Assembly (NCBI RefSeq): GCF_016652235.1
Contig: NZ_JAEPKU010000006.1
Location: 1-64,000 of the forward strand
Direction: 5' to 3'
DNA length: 64,000 nucleotides
Origin: Dysgonomonas sp. Marseille-P4677
Lineage (GTDB): Bacteria > Bacteroidota > Bacteroidia > Bacteroidales > Dysgonomonadaceae
In this document: positions 10,065-18,542 of the stretch, piece by piece
Layout: each line of letters opens with the position of its first letter
Position numbering within the stretch: position 1 is the first letter of the stretch
Program-made: the position numbers and the translations under genes
Notes under the pieces: model-generated
Database searches by the model: none
Told to the model about the DNA's origin: nothing
What the model saw: only the letters and a program-made list of their open reading frames with translations

Positions 10065-10907
10065 TTAGTTTACTAATTCTCCTTCAAAAACTGTAACAGC
10101 TTCTCCGGTCATGTATACATGATTATTTTCCTTATTCCACTCTATATCTAAATCCCCTCCTAATAGGTGGATGGTAATTTTTCTGTCACAAAGATTATTT
10201 AGTATTGCAGCCACAGCAGCAGCACAGGCCCCTGTGCCACAGGCTAATGTTTCTCCTGCGCCACGTTCCCATACTCGCATATTTAGTGTGTGGCGATCTA
10301 CGACTTCTATAAACTCAGTGTTCGTTTTACGGGGAAATATAGGGTGTTTCTCGAATTTAGGGCCTAAAACAGGTAGGTCTAAATCTTTTATATTTGTTGT
10401 AAAAACTACAGCATGGGGATTTCCCATCGACACACAAGATATCTTCCATGTTGTCTCGTCAATATTTAAAGGGAAGTTTAGGACTGGTTCTTCTGCTATT
10501 TCTACGGGAATCAAATTGGGCTCTAGTATGGGTTCTCCCATGTCTACTGTAATATTACGAGACTTTTCGTTTCCATCCAGTAGTGTAATATATTTTACGC
10601 CGGCTTTTGTTTCAAGGGTTATTTCTTTCTTTAAACTTAACCCATTGTCATATACATACTTTCCTACACATCTTGATGCATTTCCACACATTTCGGCTTC
10701 TGAACCATCCGAATTAAACATCTGCATCCTGAAATCACATGTTTCAGAAGGTAGTATTAATACCAGTCCGTCTGATCCTATTCCAAAGTTGCGATTGCTT
10801 AATTTGATTGCTAGTTGTGAGGGATTCTCTATGTGCTCGGTAAGTGCATTGATGTATATATAATCGTTTCCGGCACCTTGCATTTTAGTAAATTTCAGAT
10901 TGTTCAT
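10065..10907 (-). CDS. dapF: Diaminopimelate epimerase
   Basis: PLP-independent conversion of LL- to meso-diaminopimelate. Both catalytic cysteines are visible in their motifs: NSDGSEAEMCGNASRC and RGAGETLACGTGACAAA. The N-terminus (FTKMQGAGNDYIYI) is the family start motif. The length of 280 residues is usual. It is the first gene of the minus-strand dapF-dapL-glnN group, so its promoter should lie in 10908-11100. Confidence 0.96.
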   Translation of the reverse strand: MNNLKFTKMQGAGNDYIYINALTEHIENPSQLAIKLSNRNFGIGSDGLVLILPSETCDFRMQMFNSDGSEAEMCGNASRCVGKYVYDNGLSLKKEITLETKAGVKYITLLDGNEKSRNITVDMGEPILEPNLIPVEIAEEPVLNFPLNIDETTWKISCVSMGNPHAVVFTTNIKDLDLPVLGPKFEKHPIFPRKTNTEFIEVVDRHTLNMRVWERGAGETLACGTGACAAAVAAILNNLCDRKITIHLLGGDLDIEWNKENNHVYMTGEAVTVFEGELVN

Positions 10908-11277
10908 TGGAAAAAAATCCTCTCTCTTTTATTATTTTTATTGTGGATCGTTTATCTGATGCAAATTTCGTACAAAATATTCTGTTTTGCAAGAAAAATC
11001 TAACATATTTTCATTTTTATTAAAATAAAACATCTTTTTGATCTATTTTGTTTGTGTTGTATGGGCAAAAAGATATTTACTTTGGTGGGATGGTTTACAA
11101 ATGTCATGATTTAACTCTATTATGTGTCCTTAATCCTAACTTTTGGAATTGAAGTTTCATTTTAATACTTTGTTTGTTTTTTTATTGTAATTTGAGTGAA
11201 TTTGGAGTTTATGAAATGGATTGAAAGTTTAAAGGGTTTGTGTGTGATTTGTTATTATGTAGGATGTGTGTTTTAAG
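10908..11277. other. Non-coding spacer upstream of dapF
   Basis: This AT-rich stretch lies between dapF and the asnB terminator. I see no coding frame, RNA gene or clear repeat. It must hold the dapF promoter, but no exact TAnnTTTG box was found on the minus strand. Confidence 0.5.
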
Positions 11278-11311
11278 CAAAAAAAGCAGTTGAAAGAAGA
11301 GTTCAACTGCT
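11278..11311 (-). terminator. Terminator of asnB
   Basis: AGCAGTTGAA pairs with TTCAACTGCT around a short loop. Read on the minus strand, a run of seven T follows. It lies 20 bases past the asnB stop. Confidence 0.85.
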
Positions 11312-11331
11312 CTTTGAGGAAAGCGCTCTAT

Positions 11332-13002
11332 TTATTTTTCGTATGCTTCTGTATGGACGGTTTTTATAGCTCGCCCCGACGGGTCTATCCTGTTTTTGAA
11401 TGATGCATCCCATTCCAAAGCTGTAGCTGTACTGCAAGCTATAGATGGTACAGATGGCACAGTTTGGGAAGCTGATGCTGAAGGGAAGTGTTCTTCAAAC
11501 ATTGTGCGATACCAATATTCTTCTTTTGACATTGGCGGATTGATTGGAAATCTCTCCGAAGCATGTTCCATCTGCTTGTCTGTTATCTTTTTGTTTGCTG
11601 TTTCTCGTAGAGAGTCTATCCAATTGTAGCCTACGCCATCCGAGAATTGTTCTTTCTGACGCCATGCTACACTTTGTGGAAGATAGTCTTCGAATGCTTG
11701 TCGTAAAATATGTTTTTCTATTTTTCCATTTCCGCACATTTTATCTTGCGGGTTAAGATTCATAGCTACATCCATAAATTCTTTATCAAGAAAAGGAACG
11801 CGTCCTTCAACCCCCCAAGCGGCTAACGATTTATTTGCGCGTAGGCAATCGTACAAATGTAATCTATCTAGTTTTCTTACGGTTTCCTCGTGAAAAGCTT
11901 TTGCGTCGGGAGCTTTATGAAAATATAAATAGCCACCAAAGAGCTCGTCGGAGCCTTCTCCTGAGAGAACCATCTTTACACCCATCGATTTTATATATCT
12001 GGCGAGTAGGTACATCGGAGTAGAGGCTCGCACGGTGGTGACATCATATGTTTCGATATGATAGATTACATCGCTGAGTGTATCTAGGGCTTCTTCTACG
12101 GTGAAGTGTATTTCGTGATGTATTGTTCCTATATAGTCTGCAACCTTGCGGGCTGCGATTAAGTCGGGTGAGTCTTTTAGTCCTACTGCAAATGAGTGGA
12201 GTTGTGGCCACCAGGCTTCTGATTTGTTGTCGTCCTCTATGCGGTGTGCAGCGTATTGTTTTGCTATAGCTGATATGATAGAAGAGTCAAGTCCTCCGGA
12301 CAGTAGTACTCCATAAGGCACATCGGACATCAATTGGCGGTGTACGGCATTTTCTAGGGCCGATCTCAATTCTTTAATATCCGATTTATTGTCTTTTATG
12401 TTCTGGTATTCCATCCAATCTCGTTGATACCATTTTTTTGCTTGACTGCTATTTTTGCTGAAGATATAGTGTCCCGGAAGGAATTCCTGAATATTAGGAC
12501 AGATCCCCTCTAATGCTTTTAATTCGCTGGCTACATAAAATTGACCATGGTTATCATATCCGGTGTATAAGGGTATGATTCCCATATGGTCACGTCCTAT
12601 AAGGATCAGATCATTTTCTATGTCATATAATGCAAAAGCAAATATTCCATTTAAATCCTCAAAAAGACTCTCGCCTTTATCTTTGTATAATGCGAGTATT
12701 ACTTCGCAGTCAGAGTTGGTTTGAAATTCATATTCAGGATATTTATTTCTTATCTCTTTATGATTGTAGATTTCGCCATTAACGGCAAGTACTAAATTTT
12801 GATCCTTGCTATATAGTGGTTGCTTACCGGAGTCAATTCCGACGATAGATAGTCTTTCGTGCGCAAGAATTGCTTTTGTACCGGAATATATTCCTGACCA
12901 GTCCGGTCCACGGTGTCTTATTTTCTTAGCCATTTTTAATACCTGGCTGCGTAGTATACTTATATCTTGAGTTAAATCAAATACTCCAACAAATCCACAC
13001 AT
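11332..13002 (-). CDS. asnB: Asparagine synthetase B (glutamine-hydrolysing)
   Basis: ATP-dependent amidation of aspartate using glutamine. It begins MCGFVGVFD, so Cys2 is exposed as the N-terminal nucleophile of the glutaminase domain (residues about 2-190, with AVNGEIYNH). The synthetase domain carries the PP-loop PYGVLLSGGLDSSIISA and the downstream VLSGEGSDELFGGY motif. At 556 residues it matches AsnB of Gram-negative bacteria. It is a single gene with its own promoter and terminator. Confidence 0.97.
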   Translation of the reverse strand: MCGFVGVFDLTQDISILRSQVLKMAKKIRHRGPDWSGIYSGTKAILAHERLSIVGIDSGKQPLYSKDQNLVLAVNGEIYNHKEIRNKYPEYEFQTNSDCEVILALYKDKGESLFEDLNGIFAFALYDIENDLILIGRDHMGIIPLYTGYDNHGQFYVASELKALEGICPNIQEFLPGHYIFSKNSSQAKKWYQRDWMEYQNIKDNKSDIKELRSALENAVHRQLMSDVPYGVLLSGGLDSSIISAIAKQYAAHRIEDDNKSEAWWPQLHSFAVGLKDSPDLIAARKVADYIGTIHHEIHFTVEEALDTLSDVIYHIETYDVTTVRASTPMYLLARYIKSMGVKMVLSGEGSDELFGGYLYFHKAPDAKAFHEETVRKLDRLHLYDCLRANKSLAAWGVEGRVPFLDKEFMDVAMNLNPQDKMCGNGKIEKHILRQAFEDYLPQSVAWRQKEQFSDGVGYNWIDSLRETANKKITDKQMEHASERFPINPPMSKEEYWYRTMFEEHFPSASASQTVPSVPSIACSTATALEWDASFKNRIDPSGRAIKTVHTEAYEK

Positions 13003-13040
13003 ATTCTTATGTTTTTTAATCTAATTGTTCGTTTATTTGG

Positions 13041-13048
13041 CAAATATA
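13041..13048 (-). promoter_or_regulatory. Putative -7 box of asnB
   Basis: Read on the minus strand this is TATATTTG (TAnnTTTG), 38 bases before the asnB ATG. Confidence 0.5.
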
Positions 13049-13204
13049 TGATATTTATCTTTTAAATAAAATATATTTAAGTAATATTGTATTGATATTT
13101 GTTGTTTTTTGTTTCATAATGGTAATTATGTTGGCTTTATCTGTCTTTATGTTCTTTATCGATAGTATTTGGAAGCAATTCTTATTTATATAAAAATATA
13201 TATG

Positions 13205-13212
13205 TATCTTTG
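13205..13212 (+). promoter_or_regulatory. Putative -7 box of the 13250 lipoprotein gene
   Basis: TATCTTTG (TAnnTTTG) lies 37 bases before the chosen ATG. Confidence 0.5.
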
Positions 13213-13249
13213 TCCAGCATTACAAAACGAACCTATTTTACAGAACATT

Positions 13250-13762
13250 ATGAATAAAAAAAACTGTTTTTTATCGGTGCTCTTCGCATTGGCTTTTTTT
13301 ATCTACTCATGTGATGAAAAAAAAGAACTGATTCCGACAACTATTGATGGTGAGTGGATTGTAATAGAGCGTACGCTGGAAACAAATGATCCTTCTTTGG
13401 ATATGAATGTAAATGACTTATTTAGGGAAGATTCCCGGAATTATACAATTAAACGGATCTTTAGTGAGAATCAAAATAATCCAGCTATAGGTGCGATAGA
13501 AACTCTGGCGATAGATAAAAAAACAGATGTATCGTTTCGAAAAAGAATAGGTACTTATGCTATTACATCGGATTCTATTTTTATAGAAGATGAATTATTG
13601 AAGGATTTTCGTCAGAAATATTTGCTTGGCCCTACGTTGCTGGAAACTCAAGTTAAAGTAACCAAAAAAGAATTGGATGTTTTAGTTTTCGAAATTGGTG
13701 GAGATCCTAATACTGTCCGAGAAGGTACAGTTGGTAAATTAAAAATGCGTGAGGTGAGATAA
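13250..13762 (+). CDS. Putative lipoprotein, unknown function
   Basis: A 170-residue protein. The ATG at 13250 was chosen because it opens a lipoprotein signal peptide (KKNCFLSVLFALAFFIYSC) with lipobox Cys at residue 21, and because a TAnnTTTG box lies just upstream. After the cysteine comes an acidic/lysine stretch (DEKKE), typical of surface-directed lipoproteins in Bacteroidetes. The rest looks like a small beta-sandwich. I do not recognise the family. Confidence 0.7.
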   Translation: MNKKNCFLSVLFALAFFIYSCDEKKELIPTTIDGEWIVIERTLETNDPSLDMNVNDLFREDSRNYTIKRIFSENQNNPAIGAIETLAIDKKTDVSFRKRIGTYAITSDSIFIEDELLKDFRQKYLLGPTLLETQVKVTKKELDVLVFEIGGDPNTVREGTVGKLKMREVR

Positions 13763-13777
13763 TATCTTGCAAAAAGA

Positions 13778-13889
13778 TTTGAATTTTTGGCAACATTTTT
13801 TTATCTTTGCCACCCGATTGCCAATAGGCTAACAAGAAACCTTGTAAATAGGTTCGCCTCAGGCGCATAACCTGTAAATAATAAAACAG
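13778..13889 (+). promoter_or_regulatory. Promoter and structured leader of rplU-rpmA
   Basis: TTTG (13778-13781) and TATCTTTG (13802-13809) are 20 bases apart, a good Bacteroidetes promoter. The leader of about 75 bases has a hairpin at 13849-13873 (AGGTT and GCCT arms pairing with AGGC and AACCT). It could be an autoregulatory ribosomal-protein leader, which is an inference. Confidence 0.6.
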
Positions 13890-14201
13890 ATGTACGTAAT
13901 TGTAGACATTCAGGGACAGCAGATGAAGGTTGAGAAAGACCAAAAGTTGTTTGTTCACAGAATCAACGCTGAAAATGGCTCTCAGGTAGAGTTCGAAAAA
14001 GTATTATTAGTAGATAAAGATGGTGCAGTAACCGTAGGTGCTCCTACTGTAGAAGGTGCTAAAGTTGTGGTAGAAGTTATATCTCAGGCAAAAGGAGATA
14101 AAGTTCTAGTTTTCCATAAGAAAAGAAGAAAAGGACACCGTAAATTAAACGGTCACCGTCAACAATTTTCAGAAATTGTAGTTAAAGACATTATTGCTTA
14201 A
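13890..14201 (+). CDS. rplU: 50S ribosomal protein L21
   Basis: Large-subunit ribosomal protein. The start [18 protein letters not shown] and the C-terminal motif [18 protein letters not shown] are diagnostic. The length of 103 residues is standard. The gene is 19 bases before rpmA, the universal L21-L27 pair, and is preceded by a strong promoter and leader. Confidence 0.98.
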   Translation: MYVIVDIQGQQMKVEKDQKLFVHRINAENGSQVEFEKVLLVDKDGAVTVGAPTVEGAKVVVEVISQAKGDKVLVFHKKRRKGHRKLNGHRQQFSEIVVKDIIA

Positions 14202-14220
14202 TCAGTAAAAACAGAAGAAA

Positions 14221-14484
14221 ATGGCACACAAGAAAGGTGTAGGTAGTTCGAAAAACGGCCGTGAATCGGAAAGTAAACGATTAGGCGTTAAAGCATTCGG
14301 CGGAGAAATAGTTAAAGCCGGAAATATTATAGTTCGTCAAAGAGGAACAACTCATCATCCGGGCGAAAATGTGGGTATCGGTAAAGATCATACATTGTTT
14401 GCTTTAGTAGATGGTACTGTAGTATTCCGCAAAAAGAGAAATGACAGATCTTATGTTTCTGTACTTCCACAAGCAGAAGCTTAA
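14221..14484 (+). CDS. rpmA: 50S ribosomal protein L27
   Basis: Large-subunit protein whose N-terminus reaches the peptidyl-transferase centre. It starts [20 protein letters not shown] directly, without the cleavable extension found in Firmicutes. [20 protein letters not shown] is the family signature. The length is 87 residues. It is followed within 30 bases by a terminator. Confidence 0.98.
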   Translation: MAHKKGVGSSKNGRESESKRLGVKAFGGEIVKAGNIIVRQRGTTHHPGENVGIGKDHTLFALVDGTVVFRKKRNDRSYVSVLPQAEA

Positions 14485-14510
14485 ATAATAGTTCTAAATA
14501 GTATAAAAAA

Positions 14511-14540
14511 GCAGGTTGATTTTTCAACCTGCTTTTTTTT
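14511..14540 (+). terminator. Terminator of rplU-rpmA
   Basis: GCAGGTTGA pairs with TCAACCTGC, followed by eight T. An upstream A run makes it work on both strands. Confidence 0.9.
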
Positions 14541-14703
14541 GTTTGTGTAAGCCATTGATAATTATTTGCTTGTATTTTATCTGTACTTACTAATCATTAG
14601 AAAGTATGGTGAATTTCATTATTTTTTGGTATTGCCTGTCTTTGTTTTAAGCAGTTTCTTTGCACTGTACAAATTACAATTGATAATTATAAATTTATAT
14701 ATA

Positions 14704-15204
14704 ATGTCGAAAATAGGAATATATTACGGTTCAACAACAGGGAATACGCAGGAGGTAGCAGAAGAAGTAGCAAAAGGATTAGGTGTGTCTAATACAGATT
14801 TGCATGATGTGGCAAAAGCCAATGCGGATTATTCAGCTTACGATGTAATTTTGTTTGGATCGTCTACGCTCGGTTTTGGTGATTTACAAGACGATTGGGA
14901 TTCGTATATAGATAAAGTGAAATCTGCCGACCTGAAAGGAAAGACAGTTGCGTTGTTTGGATGTGGAGATTCATCTTCTTACAGTGATACTTTTGGCGAT
15001 GCTTTGGGTAAAATATATGATGCAATAAAAGGCAAAGGATGTACTTTAGTTGGTAAAGTGGCTACTGAAGGTTATACTTATGATAGTTCCGAAGCTGTCG
15101 TTGATGGGCAATTTATCGGATTATTGATTGATAATGACAATGAATCTGAACTTACAGATCAGCGTATCAGCCTTTGGGTCGAAGATTTGAAGAAGGTAAT
15201 CTAA
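14704..15204 (+). CDS. fldA: Flavodoxin
   Basis: FMN electron carrier, the likely redox partner of ferredoxin-type enzymes. The ATG at 14704 gives the canonical N-terminus MSKIGIYYGSTTGNTQEVAE with the phosphate-binding loop YGSTTGNT. FGSSTLGFGDLQDDWDSYI and FGCGDSSSYSDTFGDALG are the FMN-ring loops of long-chain flavodoxins. The length is 166 residues. A longer in-frame reading from 14566 adds an unlikely hydrophobic leader and was rejected. The DUF2023 gene follows by 12 bases. Confidence 0.96.
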   Translation: MSKIGIYYGSTTGNTQEVAEEVAKGLGVSNTDLHDVAKANADYSAYDVILFGSSTLGFGDLQDDWDSYIDKVKSADLKGKTVALFGCGDSSSYSDTFGDALGKIYDAIKGKGCTLVGKVATEGYTYDSSEAVVDGQFIGLLIDNDNESELTDQRISLWVEDLKKVI

Positions 15205-15216
15205 AGAATATATATT

Positions 15217-15558
15217 ATGCGTGTTTTTTATCATCTTATTTATGAATATAAAAAAGGTGTCCGTGATTTAGTCCTTTATACCTTAACTGCTGATGCAGAG
15301 TCTAAAGCGATATGGAAGCTTGAAAAAAATGCAATTAATTATAAAATACAACGATTAAAAAATGGAAATATAAATGTCTTTTTCGGAAAAGAGGAATGTT
15401 TGACTGTTGTTAGCCGTATATGTGGCGAAAAAGCTTTGAATCAGCTAACTCCGGAAGAAGATTTCATACTTGGTATATTGCTCGGATATAGTATTAGTGA
15501 ACAATGTAGTAGGTATTGTAGAAAGCAGAAAGATAAGAATATACTTTGTTTAGCATAA
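15217..15558 (+). CDS. DUF2023 family protein
   Basis: A 113-residue protein of unknown function. The motifs HLIYEYKKGVRDLVLYTL, NVFFGKEEC and LTPEEDFILGILLGY match what I know of DUF2023. Genes of this family commonly follow flavodoxin in Bacteroidetes, as here with a 12-base gap, so a role in flavodoxin maturation or regulation is plausible but unproven. A C-terminal cysteine pair (CSRYC) is visible. Confidence 0.8.
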   Translation: MRVFYHLIYEYKKGVRDLVLYTLTADAESKAIWKLEKNAINYKIQRLKNGNINVFFGKEECLTVVSRICGEKALNQLTPEEDFILGILLGYSISEQCSRYCRKQKDKNILCLA

Positions 15559-15592
15559 CTTTTCTATTGATAGTTTTTTTAGTTGATCTAAG

Positions 15593-15630
15593 ATCCCTGT
15601 AGACGAGATGTCAGTGGGGATTTTTATTTT
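15593..15630 (+). terminator. Possible terminator after DUF2023
   Basis: ATCCC (15593-15597) can pair with GGGAT (15617-15621), followed by TTTTT. The stem is short, so support is modest. Confidence 0.4.
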
Positions 15631-15687
15631 ATTATACTTTCTCATCATTAAATATTCATATATTTGATTTCTTAAATATAAGGTAAT

Positions 15688-16326
15688 ATGACTAATTTAT
15701 TTGATATAAGAAGAGATTTCTCTTTGAAAACTTTGGATGAGAGTGATATAGTCTCTGATCCCATTCAGATGTTCGAAAAATGGTTTGGTGAAGCAATATC
15801 AGCAGAAGTATTAGAGCCTAATGCAATGAATCTAGCTACAGCCACACCCGATGGTAGACCATCATCCCGAATAGTATTACTGAAGCAGATAAAAACTGAA
15901 GGGTTTATTTTTTTTACAAATTATGAAAGCTACAAGGCAAAGCAGATGAGTGAAAATAAATTTTGTGCTTTGAATTTTGCCTGGCATGAACTGGAAAGAC
16001 AAGTCAGAGTAGAAGGAACTGTAGAGAAGATATCTGAAAAGGATTCTGATTCTTATTTCGAAGTTCGTCCTGCAAAAAGTAAGCTAGGTGCATGGGCTTC
16101 CCCCCAAAGTCAAGTTATACCGAATAGAGCCTATTTGGAGAAGTTGATGGACGAATTTGAAAAGCGTTTTGCCGGGGAAGATATTCCTCGTCCCGCAAAT
16201 TGGGGCGGGTATATTGTTAAGCCTTATTTAGTCGAATTCTGGCAAGGTCGCAAGAATCGTTTGCACGATAGGATACAATATACTTTTGAGAATAATGAAT
16301 GGAAAATAGAGCGCTTGGCTCCATAA
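15688..16326 (+). CDS. pdxH: Pyridoxamine/pyridoxine 5'-phosphate oxidase
   Basis: FMN oxidase that makes pyridoxal 5'-phosphate. Family motifs are LATATPDGRPSSRIVLLKQI, FFTNYESYKAKQM, NFAWHELERQVRVEGTVEKI, SPQSQVIPNR and the C-terminal WGGYIVKPYLVEFWQGRKNR with RLHDRIQY and RLAP end. The 212-residue length is usual. It is a single gene with convergent terminators downstream. Confidence 0.97.
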   Translation: MTNLFDIRRDFSLKTLDESDIVSDPIQMFEKWFGEAISAEVLEPNAMNLATATPDGRPSSRIVLLKQIKTEGFIFFTNYESYKAKQMSENKFCALNFAWHELERQVRVEGTVEKISEKDSDSYFEVRPAKSKLGAWASPQSQVIPNRAYLEKLMDEFEKRFAGEDIPRPANWGGYIVKPYLVEFWQGRKNRLHDRIQYTFENNEWKIERLAP

Positions 16327-16360
16327 GCGATTGCCATCTTTTTATCTTTTGAATAAAGTA

Positions 16361-16396
16361 AAGAATCTAAGAATCATAAATAATTCTTAGATTCTT
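16361..16396. terminator. Bidirectional terminator
   Basis: AAGAATCTAAGAAT (16361-16374) is perfectly complementary to ATTCTTAGATTCTT (16383-16396). It lies between convergent pdxH and the DUF4349 gene. Confidence 0.75.
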
Positions 16397-16426
16397 CATA
16401 GGATAAAAAAATGCGTGAAGAATGGG

Positions 16427-17449
16427 TTATGAATCTTCTTTTTTTCTTCTGATTCTGATGTAAAAAAATGCTCCAATAGTGAGGAGGATGAGCAGAGGCC
16501 AAATGTTTATAAAAAATAAAATTAAAACACAGAGAATGCTCCATCCGCTGGAGATAGCATCGATTAATTTTGTTCCAAATCCGGGAGTGTATTCTTTTAT
16601 AGCTTTTTTTCGAAGAATCATTTCCGAGTATTCTATCTTGTCCTGATAGAGATCAATAGTGACGGTGCTATATGCAATTTGTTCATTAATATTGTATTCA
16701 GATATTGTTTTTCTATCAGCTTCTTCCAGTGCGGCATCTAGTGCGTCTTCAGCATCCATCACATCATTTAGTTTGCGACCTGTGGTATTTATCGCATTCG
16801 AAATTCTTTTTTGTCTTTTCCCTAGCCTAATCTGTGCCAGTTGATCAGCCATTAATTTTATTGTGATATCTTCTGCTTCTATAGTGCGGTAATCTACCAA
16901 TACAGCTAAAGGTGCTATTTGGCGTAGAACCGAATCCAAGTTAGATGCAGGGATTTTCAAATCTATGTTGGCTGTGAGATTGTAATAATGATTTACAGTT
17001 GCCGAATCTTTTGATGTATTGATTGTTTCAGAATGTAAGTTTCCATTAGTTATAGCTGATTTTATAATAAAGCCTTTGTTTTTAATAGCTATGTCTTCAA
17101 TGGCTTGTGTAGAGAATACAATATCTTTGACTTTAAATTTAGTTTTTGCTGTTCGAATAAATTTATGTACACCATCATCGAAGGTGCTGGATGCAGCTGA
17201 CGATACTATAAAGTTGGGGAGAGTTTGTGGGGGAGTAAATTTGACTGTATTGTTTTGAGAATCTTCCTTTTTTACTATTTCTTGCGTTTGGTCTAATGCC
17301 TGATCAGCACTACTTCTTTCTTCTTCTGTTACAATTTTGGCCATGGAATAAATATCGTCAGATCCCTGATACTTACTACTATTACTGCAAGATAATGTGC
17401 CAATCAGTATTACGATACCAATTATAAATAGATTACCTATTTTTCTCAT
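16427..17449 (-). CDS. DUF4349 domain lipoprotein
   Basis: A 340-residue membrane-anchored protein. It has a lipoprotein signal peptide (FIIGIVILIGTLSC, lipobox Cys21) and a low-complexity linker. A DUF4349 domain spans residues about 90-325, including the AEDITIKLMADQLAQIRL and RLGKRQKRI helix region. A C-terminal membrane helix (about 305-330, SGWSILCVLILFFINIWPLL) precedes a basic tail. The function is unknown; family members are envelope proteins. Confidence 0.75.
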   Translation of the reverse strand: MRKIGNLFIIGIVILIGTLSCSNSSKYQGSDDIYSMAKIVTEEERSSADQALDQTQEIVKKEDSQNNTVKFTPPQTLPNFIVSSAASSTFDDGVHKFIRTAKTKFKVKDIVFSTQAIEDIAIKNKGFIIKSAITNGNLHSETINTSKDSATVNHYYNLTANIDLKIPASNLDSVLRQIAPLAVLVDYRTIEAEDITIKLMADQLAQIRLGKRQKRISNAINTTGRKLNDVMDAEDALDAALEEADRKTISEYNINEQIAYSTVTIDLYQDKIEYSEMILRKKAIKEYTPGFGTKLIDAISSGWSILCVLILFFINIWPLLILLTIGAFFYIRIRRKKEDS

Positions 17450-17558
17450 AATAAAAATATTTAATTTTACATTTCAGTAAATAGATAACAATAAATGATT
17501 AATTCCATAAACATAGAGGTGAATTGATTGTTTAAACGAATGTGAAAATACCATTTAT

Positions 17559-18038
17559 ATGAAGGTAGACAAGACTAACGCTGCAAGGCTGTTGGATAAA
17601 GAGGGTGTTCAGTATAAGTTGATACCCTATGAAGTTGACGAATCCGACCTGAGCGCAGTTCATGTAGCTCATCAGCTTGATGAACCGGTGCATCAGTTGT
17701 TTAAAACATTGGTGCTCAAAGGAGATAAATCAGGATATTTTGTTTGTATTATTCCGGGTAATGAGGAATTAGATCTAAAGATCGCTGCCAGAATTTCAGG
17801 AAATAAAAACTGTGAAATGATTCCAATGAAAGATTTGCTGAATGTTACAGGCTATATAAGAGGCGCATGTTCACCAATAGGAATGAAAAAAATATATCCT
17901 TCCTATATCGATGAATCAGCTCTGAATTTTGATTTTATATATATAAGTGCAGGCAAGAGAGGATTGCAAATCCGGATAAATCCAAATGAACTGATTCAAG
18001 TCGCTCATATTAAGGTTGAAAAGCTTATTGTAAAATAG
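17559..18038 (+). CDS. ybaK: Cys-tRNA(Pro)/Cys-tRNA(Cys) deacylase, YbaK/EbsC family
   Basis: Editing enzyme that clears mischarged tRNA. The start KTNAARLLDKEGVQYKLIPY and the motifs HVAHQLDEPVHQLFKTLVLKGDK, GYIRGACSPIGMKK and SAGKRGLQIRINP match YbaK. The length of 159 residues is usual. It is divergently oriented to the DUF4349 gene across about 110 bases. Confidence 0.93.
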   Translation: MKVDKTNAARLLDKEGVQYKLIPYEVDESDLSAVHVAHQLDEPVHQLFKTLVLKGDKSGYFVCIIPGNEELDLKIAARISGNKNCEMIPMKDLLNVTGYIRGACSPIGMKKIYPSYIDESALNFDFIYISAGKRGLQIRINPNELIQVAHIKVEKLIVK

Positions 18039-18165
18039 TTGTGTAGACAATCGTTTTATTATCAATGGGTAAGCCAATTTGAAGCGATGTGTATATATGT
18101 TTAATGACATTACTTTTTTTAACATCTTTATTCATTAAAATGGAGTTTTTAAAAATAAATACACA

Positions 18166-18173
18166 TACCTTTG
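18166..18173 (+). promoter_or_regulatory. Putative -7 box of the 2-oxoacid oxidoreductase operon
   Basis: TACCTTTG (TAnnTTTG) lies 65 bases before the ferredoxin-subunit ATG. Confidence 0.5.
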
Positions 18174-18238
18174 CGTTAGGATCAGACGAGAATTCCTTCA
18201 AAAGGAAATAGTAATGCTAAAAAAATTATTATAAGGAA

Positions 18239-18469
18239 ATGGCCAAAATAAAAGGAGTAGTTGTAGTAAATGAGGAGCGTTGTAAAGGGTGTGATCTTTG
18301 TGTGGTCTCGTGTCCATGCGATGTATTAGAACTCCAACCTAGGAATGTGAATCAGAAAGGCTACCACTATGTTTATATGAAGAACCCAGAAGCTTGTATC
18401 GGTTGCGCCAATTGTGGATATGTCTGCCCCGACGGATGCCTAACTGTTTACAAGAAAAAGTTTGAATAG
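18239..18469 (+). CDS. 2-oxoacid:ferredoxin oxidoreductase, ferredoxin-type (delta) subunit
   Basis: A 76-residue 2x[4Fe-4S] protein carrying electrons out of the complex. Two cluster motifs are visible: CKGCDLCVVSCPCDV and CIGCANCGYVCPDGC. It is the first gene of a four-gene operon with the alpha, beta and gamma subunits. A free ferredoxin is excluded by this context. Confidence 0.93.
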   Translation: MAKIKGVVVVNEERCKGCDLCVVSCPCDVLELQPRNVNQKGYHYVYMKNPEACIGCANCGYVCPDGCLTVYKKKFE

Positions 18470-18542
18470 TATAACGAATTACCCCCTCCGCAATAGTAAG
18501 ACGGAGATCAAGTAATTCGTTTTTTTAATCAATCAAAAGCTT

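Noticed and set aside
10171-10863. A 230-residue plus-strand frame opposite dapF
   Set aside because: It is antisense to a clear dapF gene with both catalytic cysteine motifs.
14566-14703. N-terminal membrane extension of flavodoxin
   Set aside because: The ATG at 14704 gives the exact canonical flavodoxin start. The extension covers the upstream control region.
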